Below, one piece after another: positions 20,334 to 53,889 of a stretch of 64,000 nt of DNA. Both the position numbers and the translations under genes were made by a program. The notes beneath the pieces were generated by a model. The model had not been told where the DNA came from. It ran no database searches and saw only the letters and a list, made by a program, of their open reading frames with translations. Origin of the DNA: Amoebidium appalachense (lineage: Eukaryota; Ichthyosporea); assembly GCA_963693365.1 (NCBI GenBank), contig CAVNZM010000016.1, forward strand, positions 3,410,001 through 3,474,000, read 5' to 3'. Position 1 is the stretch's first letter. Each line of letters begins with the position of its first letter.

Positions 20334-20726
20334 CACCGGCCTCGCCATATAATTATAATTATAAGTCAGGAAACAAAGGTTACAGCGCCAAAATAAACAT
20401 TTCCAAGCTATATCACAAGGACCGGGTTAGAATTGCAAAATCGGTAAGTGTGGGTAGGTTTACGAGAGGAAGGATATAAATATAAGTAGCTAATTTACAC
20501 AACGATTGTAAAGAAAATAAACCGTTGAGTCTCTAATATAAAAAGAAGCACGGGCTCAAGAGCCCTACCATGATACTCTTTATCACAATGATGAAAAAAA
20601 AGCACTACTATCCGTAAAGCAAGTAACAAGTACATGCGACCAGTGCCAATTGGGATCAGGAGTCAGCGTATATCAGCTCAAGTCACTGCTGACGTCGGCA
20701 GGCAGTCTCAAGATGGATAACCTGTG

Positions 20727-20729
<3 letters not shown>

Positions 20730-20787
<58 letters not shown>

Positions 20788-20966
20788 CGAGTTCTTCTAT
20801 TTATTTTTTCAGTTTAATTTTTTGGTGCCGTGTTGGGGCCCCGGGGGGGGGGGGGGTTTGGAAGGGTTGGGTTGGATTGCATTGGGTTCAGTTGGGTCAG
20901 TAAATAAACATCCAAGTGCAAACGACATGTGGTGGTGGTGGTGGTGTGTGTGTCTGTGTGTCTGTC

Positions 20967-21032
<66 letters not shown>

Positions 21033-21065
21033 TGTGTGCACCGTGTGTATGTGTGTGTGTGTGCA

Positions 21066-21124
<59 letters not shown>

Positions 21125-21213
21125 TTTGTTTGTTTGTGTATGTTCGTGTAAAGCCCTATCCGAAAAAGGCTTTGTAGTTGATGGGTTGCGAGCCCGGATT
21201 TTTTTTTTTTTTT

Positions 21214-21260
<47 letters not shown>

Positions 21261-21262
21261 AG
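20730..21262 (+). repeat. GT arrays and T/G homopolymer
   Basis: (GT)n lies at 20730-20786 and at about 20945-21122, with GTCT, GC and GTTT interruptions. A T run followed by a G run lies at about 21200-21260. The DNA between the arrays is unique. Confidence 0.9.
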
Positions 21263-21409
21263 GCTTAAGGAAGAGGGTTTGTGTTTTTGTGGTGATTTGT
21301 TTTTCGGTAGTTCTATCGTTTGTTTCAAGCCTCATATCATGTTAACAAATTTTTATATCATACGTCCAGAAACACAGGGAGAGAGAGAAGGTGCCCCGGG
21401 CGGGGCGGG

Positions 21410-21459
<50 letters not shown>

Positions 21460-21776
21460 CTCGGAGAGAGACAGGAAGAGATCTCCAGGTGAGAGGATTC
21501 GAGACATGGTGGCGGTGGGGAAAACACACCTCAAACTTTTCCGTGCACATTCCGGTCAACATCAGTCCCACCATTTGCTCCATAATCGCGGCAGCAAAAC
21601 CTAAGGCCGCCCAAGCGTGGAGGCATAGGTAGGGTCCAGGGAATCGTCGAACCGGCCCGAAAGACAATTGTGAGATGGAAATAGGTGTGAGCAACACAAC
21701 TCACACCCACCACGTCTGCAACTAACCAGCAACCGGAAGTTCACAAGATGCAAACAGCCTAGTATTTGCGTCCATG

Positions 21777-21778
<2 letters not shown>

Positions 21779-21874
<96 letters not shown>

Positions 21875-21888
21875 CGCGCGCGCGCGCG

Positions 21889-21955
<67 letters not shown>

Positions 21956-21972
21956 CACTATGTACACACCAC

Positions 21973-22053
<81 letters not shown>
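21779..22053. repeat. Giant (GT)n-(CA)n inverted repeat with CG core
   Basis: (GT)n runs from 21779 to about 21872, an alternating GCGCGC segment of about 18 bases follows, and a second (GT)n reaches about 21952. A short spacer (TACCACTATGTACACACC) leads into (CA)n up to 22053. The two sides are reverse complementary over roughly 85 bases, so a single strand could form a very long hairpin. Confidence 0.9.
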
Positions 22054-22058
<5 letters not shown>

Positions 22059-23078
22059 AGTCTGCATGCAACCATCATTATACACATCAATAGCAGCAAC
22101 ACGGCGTGAAACAGCTAATGGCTAGTGCCATGCAATAGTAGTGCCCGTGACAGACCGTCTGTTGACTGAACATATCATGAAACCCGCGGGTTGACCCGGC
22201 GCCAACAGAGGAAAGATCCGACACCCAACCGTCCGCGGCAGGGGCAAACCCAACCCAACCCAGGCCCGTCCCCCAGAGCCACAAACCCGCCCGTGAACCA
22301 TCCGTCCCTGAGGCGACACATCCCTGGCTGGCTCACGGGGGTTTATGCACTTTGTGTTGCTGCGGACATCGTTAGGGGCCCAGCCTCACTTGACGGCCTA
22401 CTGCAGTTTTCCAGCGCAGCCAATCAAATGCAGCTAGTGACTTCTGTAGTCTGTACACTGCCAGTGCAATAAAACAACCCTAGTATATAGATTATGGATA
22501 AGCAGAAGCTAGCATTGGTAGCTCCGAGAGAAAATTAAGACACCGTATCACAATATCATACTGTGCAGCATTAATAAGGTGATCTAACACGGTCATTTTA
22601 TAACGGATATACTGGGGGAGAGAAGTAGAAAAGAGAATAAAGCCACCTTCGGTTCTACATTAGACACTTAAAGATAACGCAATCTATTTCACACGGCATT
22701 AGGACATGCACCAATCAGATCCAACGCGCAAATTGAACGAATCAAATGTGGTTATTCATTGCTTTATTGGGTTTAAAGGTTCGAGCAAGATCACGTGCAC
22801 AGTGCAGATTCCACGAAGGCCTTCTGGGTTACAACGACTTCAATCAGCCGACTAATGCTTTTATTAACAACATGCAGGCTATTTGCTATCTAATATTAAG
22901 GATTTAAGAAGGCTGTTCCAAGTTGCTTGGGTGGAAACTTGTAAGTACAGACATCATGAAATCCCGTGTCCGCCCCGCCCCGCGCACCGTCGCACGCTTA
23001 CGCGGTTAAAGGAATCTATATTACCATTGGTTACTGATCACGCTTTTCTCTCACCGCTTTTGGTTGGCTGCAGGCCAC

Positions 23079-23085
23079 TATAAAA
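23079..23085 (+). promoter_or_regulatory. TATA box of the SDR gene
   Basis: TATAAAA lies 113 bases before the ATG at 23192. An inverted CCAAT box (CCATTGGTTA) lies about 50 bases upstream of it. Confidence 0.6.
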
Positions 23086-23191
23086 CCCGTGCACGTTTCC
23101 AGTCAATCAGTTTTCCTCAGGTTTGAAGCTTAATGTATTTGTGTCTTCGGCGCTAATACACACACAAAAAAAAAAAACACTAAACAAAAAA

Positions 23192-28327
<5,136 letters not shown>

Positions 28328-28368
28328 GGGACCGGTGTGTGGTTAACCGATCGTGAGGCAATGGTTTG

Positions 28369-28446
28369 GATACCATATTTGGCATAAGCTCGAGCGTGGA
28401 CGACTTTAAGGGCAGGCAGGGTGAGACAAAGAAGGTTCTTTAAGGT
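28369..28446 (+). pseudogene. Echo of the SDR last exon, reading frame and stop kept
   Basis: The sequence from GGCATAAGCTCG to TTCTTTAA matches 28264-28327 of the SDR. Translated in the SDR frame it reads GISSSVDDFKGRQ then GETKKVL and stop, against GISSSMDDFKGRQ then AETKKVL and stop. Several differences are silent (GGA/GGC, ATC/ATA, GTC/GTT). I saw no good acceptor directly before it. A shorter echo (GATACCATATTTGG) recurs at 28508. Confidence 0.8.
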
Positions 28447-28779
28447 GGATTCGTTAAATTTATGGGAGTTGGTGTTGGTGTGTGATTGGTTGAGGTATTA
28501 GTGTTGATACCATATTTGGACTCGAACATTTGCATCGAACACTGCCCTTAAGAATTCCTCATGCCCATATGCACACACAATGTAGTATCAATGCTCATTT
28601 TGGGCACTTGTTGATAAAAATTAATAGATGATTTAAAAATACTTGCACGAAACGAACCACTGCCCTTACGCACACCACCACCAGACACGGACATTTTTGC
28701 ACTTTGTCCCCACTTTTGTACTTTGTCCCGAATTGAGGGAGCTGTCTTTTTTTTATTATTATTGTTATTATTAATTTCC

Positions 28780-29100
28780 TTCCCTTTTTAACTTTGACCC
28801 ATATATCTCTATCCCCAACTCAGGGACTTTTTTTTCGTTTCCTTTTTTAACTTAAACTTATACTTTTCTTGACCCATACATTTCTATCCCCAACTCAGGG
28901 ACTTTCTTTTCGTTTCCTTTTTTAACTTAAAACCCATACTTTTCTAGATCACAACTATTTTTTCTTTTCCTTTTTAAACTTAAACCCATACTTTTCTAGA
29001 TCACAACTATTTTTTCGTTTCCTTTTTTAACTTTTTTAACTTTTTTTTTTTTTTATAACTTTTTTAACTTTTTTAAACCCATACTTTTCTAGATCACAGC
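28780..29100 (+). repeat. Diverged tandem repeats, T-rich
   Basis: Four to five units share CATACTTTTCTAGATCACA(A/G)CTAT and TTTTCGTTTCCTTTTTTAACTT. The unit length is roughly 60-75 bases. The array lies about 450 bases beyond the SDR stop codon. Confidence 0.7.
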
Positions 29101-29295
29101 TATAAGGTTTCATAGTGTCATGTCAAATGTAACTGCCAGGGGCACACCAAATGCACATTTTCTCACACCAGGCACGAGTTTCCTTTTTTGGACATGCCAT
29201 GATCATAACTTTTCCATATATGGGCATTGAGAGACACTGCGGGCAGTGGCTTTGGATAATTAAACTTGGCGACTTTTTCACTGGATTGTGTGTGT

Positions 29296-29339
<44 letters not shown>

Positions 29340-29544
29340 ATTTGTGCAGCAAATGCACTGGGATGCCTTGGTGAGAAGCGGGAAAGAACATATGGGACCA
29401 CAACCAAGAACAAGTGCAAAAACTTCACTTGGAATTCCGCATCAGATCGAAGATTATTATAGATCTTGCCATTGGTGGTGGTGGTGGGTTTGTGGCGTGT
29501 GTGAGGGTATTGGTGTGTGCCAGTGTGTTGGGAGGAGGAATGGA

Positions 29545-29577
<33 letters not shown>

Positions 29578-30127
29578 GAACATCAGAGCAAAGGTGGTAT
29601 GTATTCCGGATATAATTCCTGCCCGTATATACCAACCGAGATCTTTTTAAAAAAAAGGGGAAAAAAAGAAAAAAAGGAGAACAGGAGATTTACCGATTGC
29701 CCAAAGCACATGCCCACAGCATCACTTGCATGCAGCCGCACATGGCAATTGCATGGGCACAGAAGAGCATCTTTCGAGTTTAAAAATTGAGATTTAATGA
29801 GGGGAATCCATGCACAGTTATTGGCGATTCCTCTAGCCAATAGGTCAACACCCCAGGGTGCCACACACGAAAAACCATTACAAGAATATCAATTTACATA
29901 TATCCTTACACAGGGGAAAACACTTAATAATATCAGCATATATGCTGGTATGGAAATTCACGGGAAGTATGTAGCATTAGAGACAAATCCTAACTAGCGT
30001 CTTAGCCTGTACTATGGAAACTCGTATTTACGGACCCCAGAGGGGCCCAGACCTAGTGAACAGAGATACCTACATCCGCGCATTGGGGAAAGTCGTTTCC
30101 AGTTCTGGAGACGAGTAAAATGACCCC

Positions 30128-30208
<81 letters not shown>
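30128..30208. repeat. (AT)n microsatellite
   Basis: About 80 bases of alternating AT, the only long AT array in a window otherwise dominated by CA/GT. It is self-complementary. Confidence 0.95.
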
Positions 30209-30210
<2 letters not shown>

Positions 30211-30481
30211 ATACATGCACTTATCAGAAGTCTGCATGATTTGTCAACTACATACTTATTTACGTGCCTTATCCAACTAACAAATAAGCCATGTACTATA
30301 AATAACTGAGTCAGCACACGTACGCTAATGGGCTCACGGGGGCACCCACGTGCATAGATAAATATGACAACGTTCAAAGCCCCTACATTTTTTTTTTTTT
30401 TAACATCTGACAGTCAGGTGTGGGTGCAATGCTTCAAAGCCGTATTTCACTAGAACACAGGATGCCCCGACAAGAGAGAAG

Positions 30482-30519
<38 letters not shown>

Positions 30520-30705
30520 CCCCCCCCCTCTTCCCCCCCCCCATCCCCCCCCCCCCCCCCCCCTCCCCCCCCCCTTCCCCCCCGGAAAAACCACTACCAC
30601 CACCACCAAAAACCGCATACACGAACACACCGTCTAACTTAAATAAAAAAAAAAAAAAAATGCCTTCGTGGCCAAAAAGGACAGATTGTGTGAAAACAAC
30701 CAGAG

Positions 30706-30774
<69 letters not shown>

Positions 30775-30939
30775 AAAAAAAAAAAAAGAAAAAGAAAAAG
30801 AAAAAACCGACAACCACTCAAGCAACCAAACCAACAAAGTACCCAAAAACCCGGGGAATTTGACAGACCTCCAAGGCACCCTAGAAAATGCACCTGAACC
30901 TAAATGCGAGAAGATCGAAAACTCGGAAGAACGATCCCC

Positions 30940-31400
30940 AAAACACCGGATTTTGCCATTCCCAACATGTTTTCACCCTCCCAAATCCCGGAGATTCGAA
31001 GAGCTAAACCCAAAACACCGTTTTTCGAAAACCCCTGCATGTTTTCATCCTACTCCTCCTCCCACACAGGCAGCCGCATGTTGTTACCTGTGCCTGTGCC
31101 TGGAACTCGGATTCGAAAAAAAACTCAAAAAGGACCCCCAAAACACTGGGTTTTCGCCACTCCCTAGATATTTTCGTTCTGCTTTCACATGACACACTCC
31201 GAAACTTAACCAACAACACTGTATTCCTGATAATTCCTACATGTTTTCATCCTCCCCCTCCTCCTCCACAGGAAGCCAGTAACTCTGTCTGCGCCTGCAG
31301 GGATCCGAAAAACGAAATATAAAACACCAAACTCCCCACATCCCCTACAAGTTTTCATCCTCATCCTAAATCCCGGGGGTTTGGAAAACGAAATCAAAAA
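30940..31400 (-). repeat. Tandem echoes of the phosphatase terminal exon
   Basis: Read on the minus strand, at least four fragments resemble the end of the terminal exon at 31422-31562. One at about 31245-31292 reads YWLPVEEEGEDENM and stop, against NMWLPVEDEVEDENM and stop. One at about 31350 ends DEDENL and stop. One at about 31040-31090 is broken by an early TAG. Flanking text (AAACACCG, TTTCGAAAA, ACATGTTTTCATCCT) repeats with a period of roughly 190 bases. Confidence 0.75.
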
Positions 31401-31421
31401 CACCGTTTTTTTGAATAATCC

Positions 31422-41492
<10,071 letters not shown>

Positions 41493-41599
41493 CCCGGAAA
41501 AGGTTAAGACCGAGTGACACACCTAGCAGCAGGAGAAACCGCCGGCGTCTCAGAGTGCCGCTTAAAAACCCTGCCGTCAAGGGTGATGGACCTAAAAAT

Positions 41600-43300
41600 C
41601 AAGAAGCACCGAATGAGCTAGTCAAATTCTAAACGCAAGTCACTGAAGAAACAGACGTTTGACCGATTTCTCAAGAAAAGAAAGTCATCAGAGTAGGATG
41701 TCCCGTCAGATGTACGTGAGCCAAGTCCGTGCAAGACGCCACAAAGAATTAGAAAAGTTAGTTTCAAGTTACCGCCTTCCCAACTTCAGAGTGGGATGTT
41801 AAGAAAAACAAAAAAAATATCCGAAGCTGTCAAGAGCTTATTGTAGTGTTTGCTTGAAGCAACCTTGTTGTTGACGTTTAGTAAATCGAGCTCGAGTGCA
41901 CAAGTACGTAACAAAGAGATTTTTGTTATGTTTGAATGCTGGTGACTTTCTTCACGCTTTCATATAGCCTATCTCGTGCACCAGAAAACATTAGTTCACA
42001 ACGATGCACACGGTCGTGTGCCCCTCCTTCTTCCCCAACACAGCTTTCGATGCCATCGATCTGCTTGAAACCTTTTTGCCAACTCTCCAGGTAACCGTAC
42101 AGGAATGCAGGAATGTGCCAAAAGATAATACTATTGGATAATACAGCACCAATGGTGCACTTTTAACCAATCATATTCGAGAATGACGCCTCCCGACGGA
42201 GGCTCACACCCAGAAAGTCCCAAGCCACTTTAGACCAATTTAGATTTACTGCAAAAGTGTGTAAACCCCATTTACTAATTGAGAATCTCCGAGGTGTTTG
42301 CTTCGCTCTAGGGAGATCCAGCCAGCCGAACTCGCGAAATGAAGGGCTGAGTGATCGGCGGTCATATACCAAATCCTGCTTATAATGCTTAAAATCAATA
42401 ATTTGAATAGAAAAGGGGTTTTGCTCCATAAATAAATAACTTGATCAACAAAGCGACAATCAATTCTTGTATAAGCAACGTGGGGTGTCCGGCGCCTATT
42501 TCGTAGCGAAAACAGGCAAAAACCATTATTTCATCATAAACGATCGACCTCGAGGCAAGGTGGTATAGTAAGAGACTATGCCAGACGGGTTTTGATAATT
42601 TTAGCGATGTAGGTCATTTTTGAGCGCCTTGTTATTTCCTAAAACTTTTTCTTATGGACGAAAACCAACTTTCTAAGTAAAATCGGGGCCTAACTGCTTT
42701 TGAGAGGCTGTCGGTCTGAGATTTTGGCCTGTCACTGGCTGAGCGGCCCTTACCTTGGCCCTTACTTTTGGCGCAACCAATCACAAGATTCGAATTGTTC
42801 CGGTGAGCCATACATACAGCGTAAACCCCATACATACATATAAGGTTAGGCAGAATGTGAAAAAAAACATTTCTAAACCGCATTAGCTACAACGGTAAAG
42901 TGGAAAAGAGTTTGTGATTTCGGTGTTTTGGCGGTGTACATCGCTGTAAGCAGAAGAGAAAGACAGACTGGCACTTCCATATACTCGCTGGAGCATGTTG
43001 GTCACATACACGCACACGCACCCACCCACCTTATGCGCGCACACACACACACAGACAGACAGACCCACGCTCAAATTCACCCACCAACCCTGTGGCCACC
43101 CACCCACCCACACACCCCCAAACACACACACTGTAAACTTCGAGACATCCACACACAGACAGACAGCACGCGCGCGTTCACGCACACACACACACATCCA
43201 CACACGAGCACACAAGCACACGCTTGCTCTGGAGTATTTCACTCAAGCTAAACGTGTTTTAGTGAGCATCATCCCTCGCAGAAAGCTACATCTATACCCC
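41600..43300. other. Intergenic between divergent phosphatase and molybdopterin-binding genes
   Basis: Mostly unique sequence containing the SDR-like fragment at 42004. A minus-strand frame of 88 codons at 42163-42429 has no recognisable family. CA-rich DNA lies at 43005-43225. This is probably the shared promoter region of the two divergent genes. Confidence 0.5.
42004..42090 (+). pseudogene. SDR-like fragment
   Basis: A 29-codon open stretch from ATG to CAG|GTAACC reads MHTVVCPSFFPNTAFDA then IDLLETFLPTLQ. It lines up with [16 protein letters not shown]...FPLILPML of the SDR at 23192-28327, an exon from the C-terminal third of that family. An in-frame TAG lies just upstream and I found no other SDR motifs nearby. 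A relic exon of a second SDR is the likeliest reading. Confidence 0.45.
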
Positions 43301-43307
43301 GCTATTC

Positions 43308-43314
43308 TATAAAA
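43308..43314 (+). promoter_or_regulatory. Possible TATA box upstream of the molybdopterin-binding gene
   Basis: TATAAAA lies only 8 bases before the ATG at 43316 and 344 bases before the alternative ATG at 43658. It would suit a transcript starting near 43340 that uses the second ATG. If the first ATG is used, this motif is not its TATA box. Confidence 0.3.
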
Positions 43315-43315
43315 G

Positions 43316-50509
<7,194 letters not shown>

Positions 50510-50897
50510 CCCGATTAGTTTCTTTATATCTGACCCCACCCTGACCCGATTCGTTTCTTTTTACCCAGCCTGGCCTGATGACCCGTTTTCTTGGATCAGT
50601 GTGACAATCGCAAGTTTTATTTCCTGAGATCTTACCCCAACCTGACTCTTTTTGTGCTTTGGATCTTGCCCCAGGCTGATTCGATTCGATTCGTTCCCTT
50701 ATACATGACCCGATTCGAAATCCATTTTATAGCATACATTGCGCACACTGCCATTTCCCCACGCTTCCCCTCGATACCGTAAACCCCTTATGTTAGAGCT
50801 CTTGAATAGAACTACGTGCTCTACATGGTGGTTTGCGGGGCAGTAGAACAGTGTGTTTTACATGATAGCACCCATGCCCTAGCCTTCTCCTGGGGAG

Positions 50898-50945
<48 letters not shown>

Positions 50946-51261
50946 CTCGATCAAGTAATGGATAGGTCAGGTTTGACCTATAAATGTTGATATGTTGGGA
51001 AATGTGTGGTGAAAGGTTCGGGTTGACAGTGGCGCCTGTGGCGGGCTTTTTTTTTTTTTTTTTTTTTTTTTTTTTGGTTACATATACTTAGTGGCATTCT
51101 GTGCTAGCTGTAGATGGTCGTGTGCGGTGACAGGCTCACCAGTACTGATGAGTAAATATAGGGTGATTTTCTAATAGAAAGACACCCTTTGGGCCGTGCA
51201 TATAGTAGTGGAGCAAGGAAAAGCACAAACGTTGAAACAGCAACAGGCGCCCGGGGGAGAT

Positions 51262-51303
<42 letters not shown>

Positions 51304-51968
51304 GGGGGGCATGAGGGGGGATCAATGAACATTTGTTGGGCCTTTCCCCCCGATGCAAAACAGCTAACTTGAACACCCCAGGCCTCATAAACGATAAATT
51401 CTCACAAACCTATCCCTATGCATATTTCTTGAGCACCGAGAAGCACGCACACCCCTTTCCTTTTCAGCATTAATATATACGTGTAGCTTGAAGATAACGG
51501 AAAAACTTTTATGTTAAAGGGGGTCTCCTTTATAAATCCGAATCGGGTCAGACCCGAAAGCGATTAGCGCTTTGTGATTGGCGAAATGCGCACCAAAAAC
51601 GCAACGAGAAACACCCAAACAAGATGACAACTCAATTGGAGATGCCCCCGGGGGAGGGGGGGGGGGGGAGGGGGTGGCCACAGGAGCGGGAAGAAGGGGG
51701 GTGAGGGGAGGGAGAGAGAGGGGGGGGGGGGGGTTAGGGGGGGGGTGGGGGGTGGGGGGATCAGCCTGATGAAGGGGGGGAGGAGGGGTGGGAAGAGGGG
51801 TTAGCGTTTATAAGTTAGGAGGGTGGGTGGAAGATATAACGGGGGGGGGGGGGGGGGGGGGGGGTATCATGTTTTATTGAGCACATTTATAACGATCTTG
51901 GGTAGGTGCGTCTATCGGTGGGTGGGTGGTGGTAGTGGCAGGGAGGGGAGCGGGGGGAGCAGCGGCGG

Positions 51969-52062
<94 letters not shown>

Positions 52063-52390
52063 TTTTTGGGGGGGGGGGAGGGGGGGGGAAGTCCAGGGGC
52101 CTTATACGTAGGCGCAAGAGCAAAAAGAAAAGTGCAAATAGTGCATTTGCAATAGACGCAACGAGATAGTTGCTTAGGTAGCTTGCCCGGATATCCGAGA
52201 TATACCATATTCGGAACCTCAACAGCAGCATTTCCAAAACTTCATGTATGAACTCAGCAGCTACGGGGTCAACAATCCCTGATGATAATGTGTGTGGAGA
52301 CCTGGTGTGATTATAATATGCAAGAAAACGCTGCTAAACTTATGTGTGTGGTCGTGGTGCGTGGTTTTTTTTTTTTTTTTTTTTGGTTTT

Positions 52391-52439
<49 letters not shown>

Positions 52440-52934
52440 TGCAAGGGACACCCGTGGGTAAGTTCTTTCCACAGGGGAATGTGTGCTTTATGCACGTGTC
52501 TCACTCATACCTCGAAAATGTCTGTAAAAGCAAATTTATTTTCTGGCATTTTCGAGCCACCATCTGTTCAAGGAAGAACTTGTGGTACTGGGGTACTTGC
52601 TTAAAGCATCCCACGGCCACACACTTGCGTGCTTAAAAGCACAAACAAGGAATACAAACTCAGTGAATAAATTACCTAATCTACGTCGTTTTGAAGAAAA
52701 CGAGTAAAGAAGGCCTTACATCGGTAGCATACAATGTACGTTTTAAAAAACATTACTTTTCGGAATCATGGCAAAACACTCCTATGTACACATTAGGCTA
52801 TCCACACAATCATCAGCACATTATTTTCACATTTTTCGTTATCGTCGCCTTGCATAAAATCCAAAATGGCCAAAGAGCACTAAAAGAGAAGAAAAAACAT
52901 CTTATATCTCATTCGGTTTTTTCGTTCCGTTTCT
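50510..52934. other. Intergenic between converging MoCF and cyclin genes
   Basis: The first 200 bases contain diverged repeats of CCTGACCCGATTCGTTTC. G runs lie at 50897-50945 (49 bases), 51262-51300, 51841-51864 and 51970-52008, with (GT)n at 52013-52061. A T/T/G composite lies at 52364-52437. One end of the MITE family seen at 37498 occurs at 51515-51537 without a recognisable partner. No gene was seen. Confidence 0.6.
51515..51537 (+). mobile_element. Solitary end of the MITE family A
   Basis: TTAAAGGGGGTCTCCTTTA matches the terminal inverted repeat of the elements at 37498 and 38179. GAATCGGGTCAGACCC follows, resembling their GGGTCGGGTCAGAGG interior. I could not find the opposite end. 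Confidence 0.5.
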
Positions 52935-53696
52935 TCAGTTGTAGCGAGGTCTGGCAATCCGCGCATTCACGTTCGCCGACACAAACTCCGGCTCCCACCC
53001 ACGCTTAACCCCTTTCATCCCGTCGTCATTTTTAACCGCAACCACAGCGGGGATATGCGCAAGCTGGCGCACGGGGCTCGGAGAGGAAAACGTAGCAACG
53101 ACGCCCGGGCGCTCGAGTTTACTGCGCAGGTTGTCGAGATATCTCCCCTTCCACTCGTCGAATTCGTTCTGCCCAACGTGCAAACCGTATTTCAACAGTT
53201 TCAACAACCACAACTCCACCTCCGTGACGGCGCGAGCGGGCATGTCCGCCCACATACCCCACAGGGAGTTTCCCGAGGGGATGTCCTGCACAAATTTGTT
53301 TGCGAGAACGAGGCAACCGAGGGAGAGACAGTGCTTGCACGCGTGTTTCGACTCGGTACCTAGCGCCTTTGTGGCACGCGCCTGATAAATCATGGACACT
53401 ACGAAAGCCGAGCGCGTAACTGCCCCCTGTTGCAAAAGTCGCTGTACAAACTGCTGCAGAGTGTCTCCGCCGTGGTGGTGGGGCACCGTTTGTGGGTAGC
53501 GTGCCTGCTCGGAAAAGGGAATGGATGTGGGTGGTGTGGCGGGTGGTGTAAGAAGGCAATTTGGGTGATAGTAGGTGGGATTGATAGTGGGCTGACTTGA
53601 AAGGACGAGCGAGCCTACGCACTGTTGGAAATGTGTGGCCATTTGTACGGCAGGCCATGCCGTGTTATAAGAAGATACACAAGTGCAGGCGCCCAT
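52935..53696 (-). CDS. PHO80/PCL-type cyclin (253 aa, intronless)
   Basis: ATG at 53696, TGA ending at 52935. The cyclin box lies at about residues 75-190. It includes FVQRLLQQGAVTRSAFV, CKHCLSLGCLVLANKFVQD, SLWGMWADMPARAVTEVE and LLKLLKYGLHV. This layout (LANKF-QD, N-x-W, then an acidic-aromatic helix) is that of fungal PHO80/PCL cyclins, which activate PHO85-type kinases in nutrient and cell-cycle control. The N-terminus is MGACTCVSSYN, a good N-myristoylation plus palmitoylation signal, which suggests membrane tethering. The ATG at 53696 is chosen because it lies about 100 bases from a TATA box and because the upstream frame has no ATG. The region just downstream of the box is Pro/Val-rich and not conserved to my eye. 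Confidence 0.85.
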   Translation of the reverse strand: MGACTCVSSYNTAWPAVQMATHFQQCVGSLVLSSQPTINPTYYHPNCLLTPPATPPTSIPFSEQARYPQTVPHHHGGDTLQQFVQRLLQQGAVTRSAFVVSMIYQARATKALGTESKHACKHCLSLGCLVLANKFVQDIPSGNSLWGMWADMPARAVTEVELWLLKLLKYGLHVGQNEFDEWKGRYLDNLRSKLERPGVVATFSSPSPVRQLAHIPAVVAVKNDDGMKGVKRGWEPEFVSANVNARIARPRYN

Positions 53697-53796
53697 TTTG
53701 AATGTATGTATTATAAAAAGAAGGGTAGTTTCGTCAGGTGTACGGAAGAGGCGAAGTGGTTGTGTTGCATCTGAGAACAACCGTTGAGGGTGCGGC

Positions 53797-53804
53797 TTTA
53801 TATA
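53797..53804 (-). promoter_or_regulatory. TATA box of the cyclin gene
   Basis: TATATAAA on the minus strand lies 101 bases before the cyclin ATG. The upstream 700 bases are dense in CCAAT boxes. Confidence 0.6.
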
Positions 53805-53889
53805 CTCGCTCGGTGGCAGGGGTCAGCGAATCAAAATTCAGGAACCCAGGTGTCAAATCTCTTCAGATTCGGATTTGAAAAAATTAGAG

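Larger units (their letters stand above)
28328..31421. other. Intergenic between converging SDR and phosphatase genes
   Basis: After the SDR 3' flank, 28780-29100 holds diverged tandem units of about 60-75 bases built from CCCATACTTTTCTAGATCAC and TTTTCGTTTCCTTTTTTAAC. A (GT)n tract is at 29288-29340, a G run at 29547-29573, (AT)n at 30128-30208, and C/A runs at 30482-30800. Short tandem fragments of the phosphatase 3' end begin near 30940. Small open frames here (such as 29797-29997) look fortuitous. Confidence 0.6.

Noticed and set aside
22100-23000. tRNA or rRNA genes in unique DNA
   Set aside because: I searched by eye for A/B boxes and cloverleaf arms here and elsewhere and found nothing convincing; a dedicated tRNA search would settle it.
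42163-42429. 88-codon minus-strand frame
   Set aside because: No family resemblance, and it lies in the presumed promoter interval of two divergent genes.
53055-53658. Plus- and minus-strand frames overlapping the cyclin
   Set aside because: Shadow frames of the cyclin gene; they lack any conserved motif.
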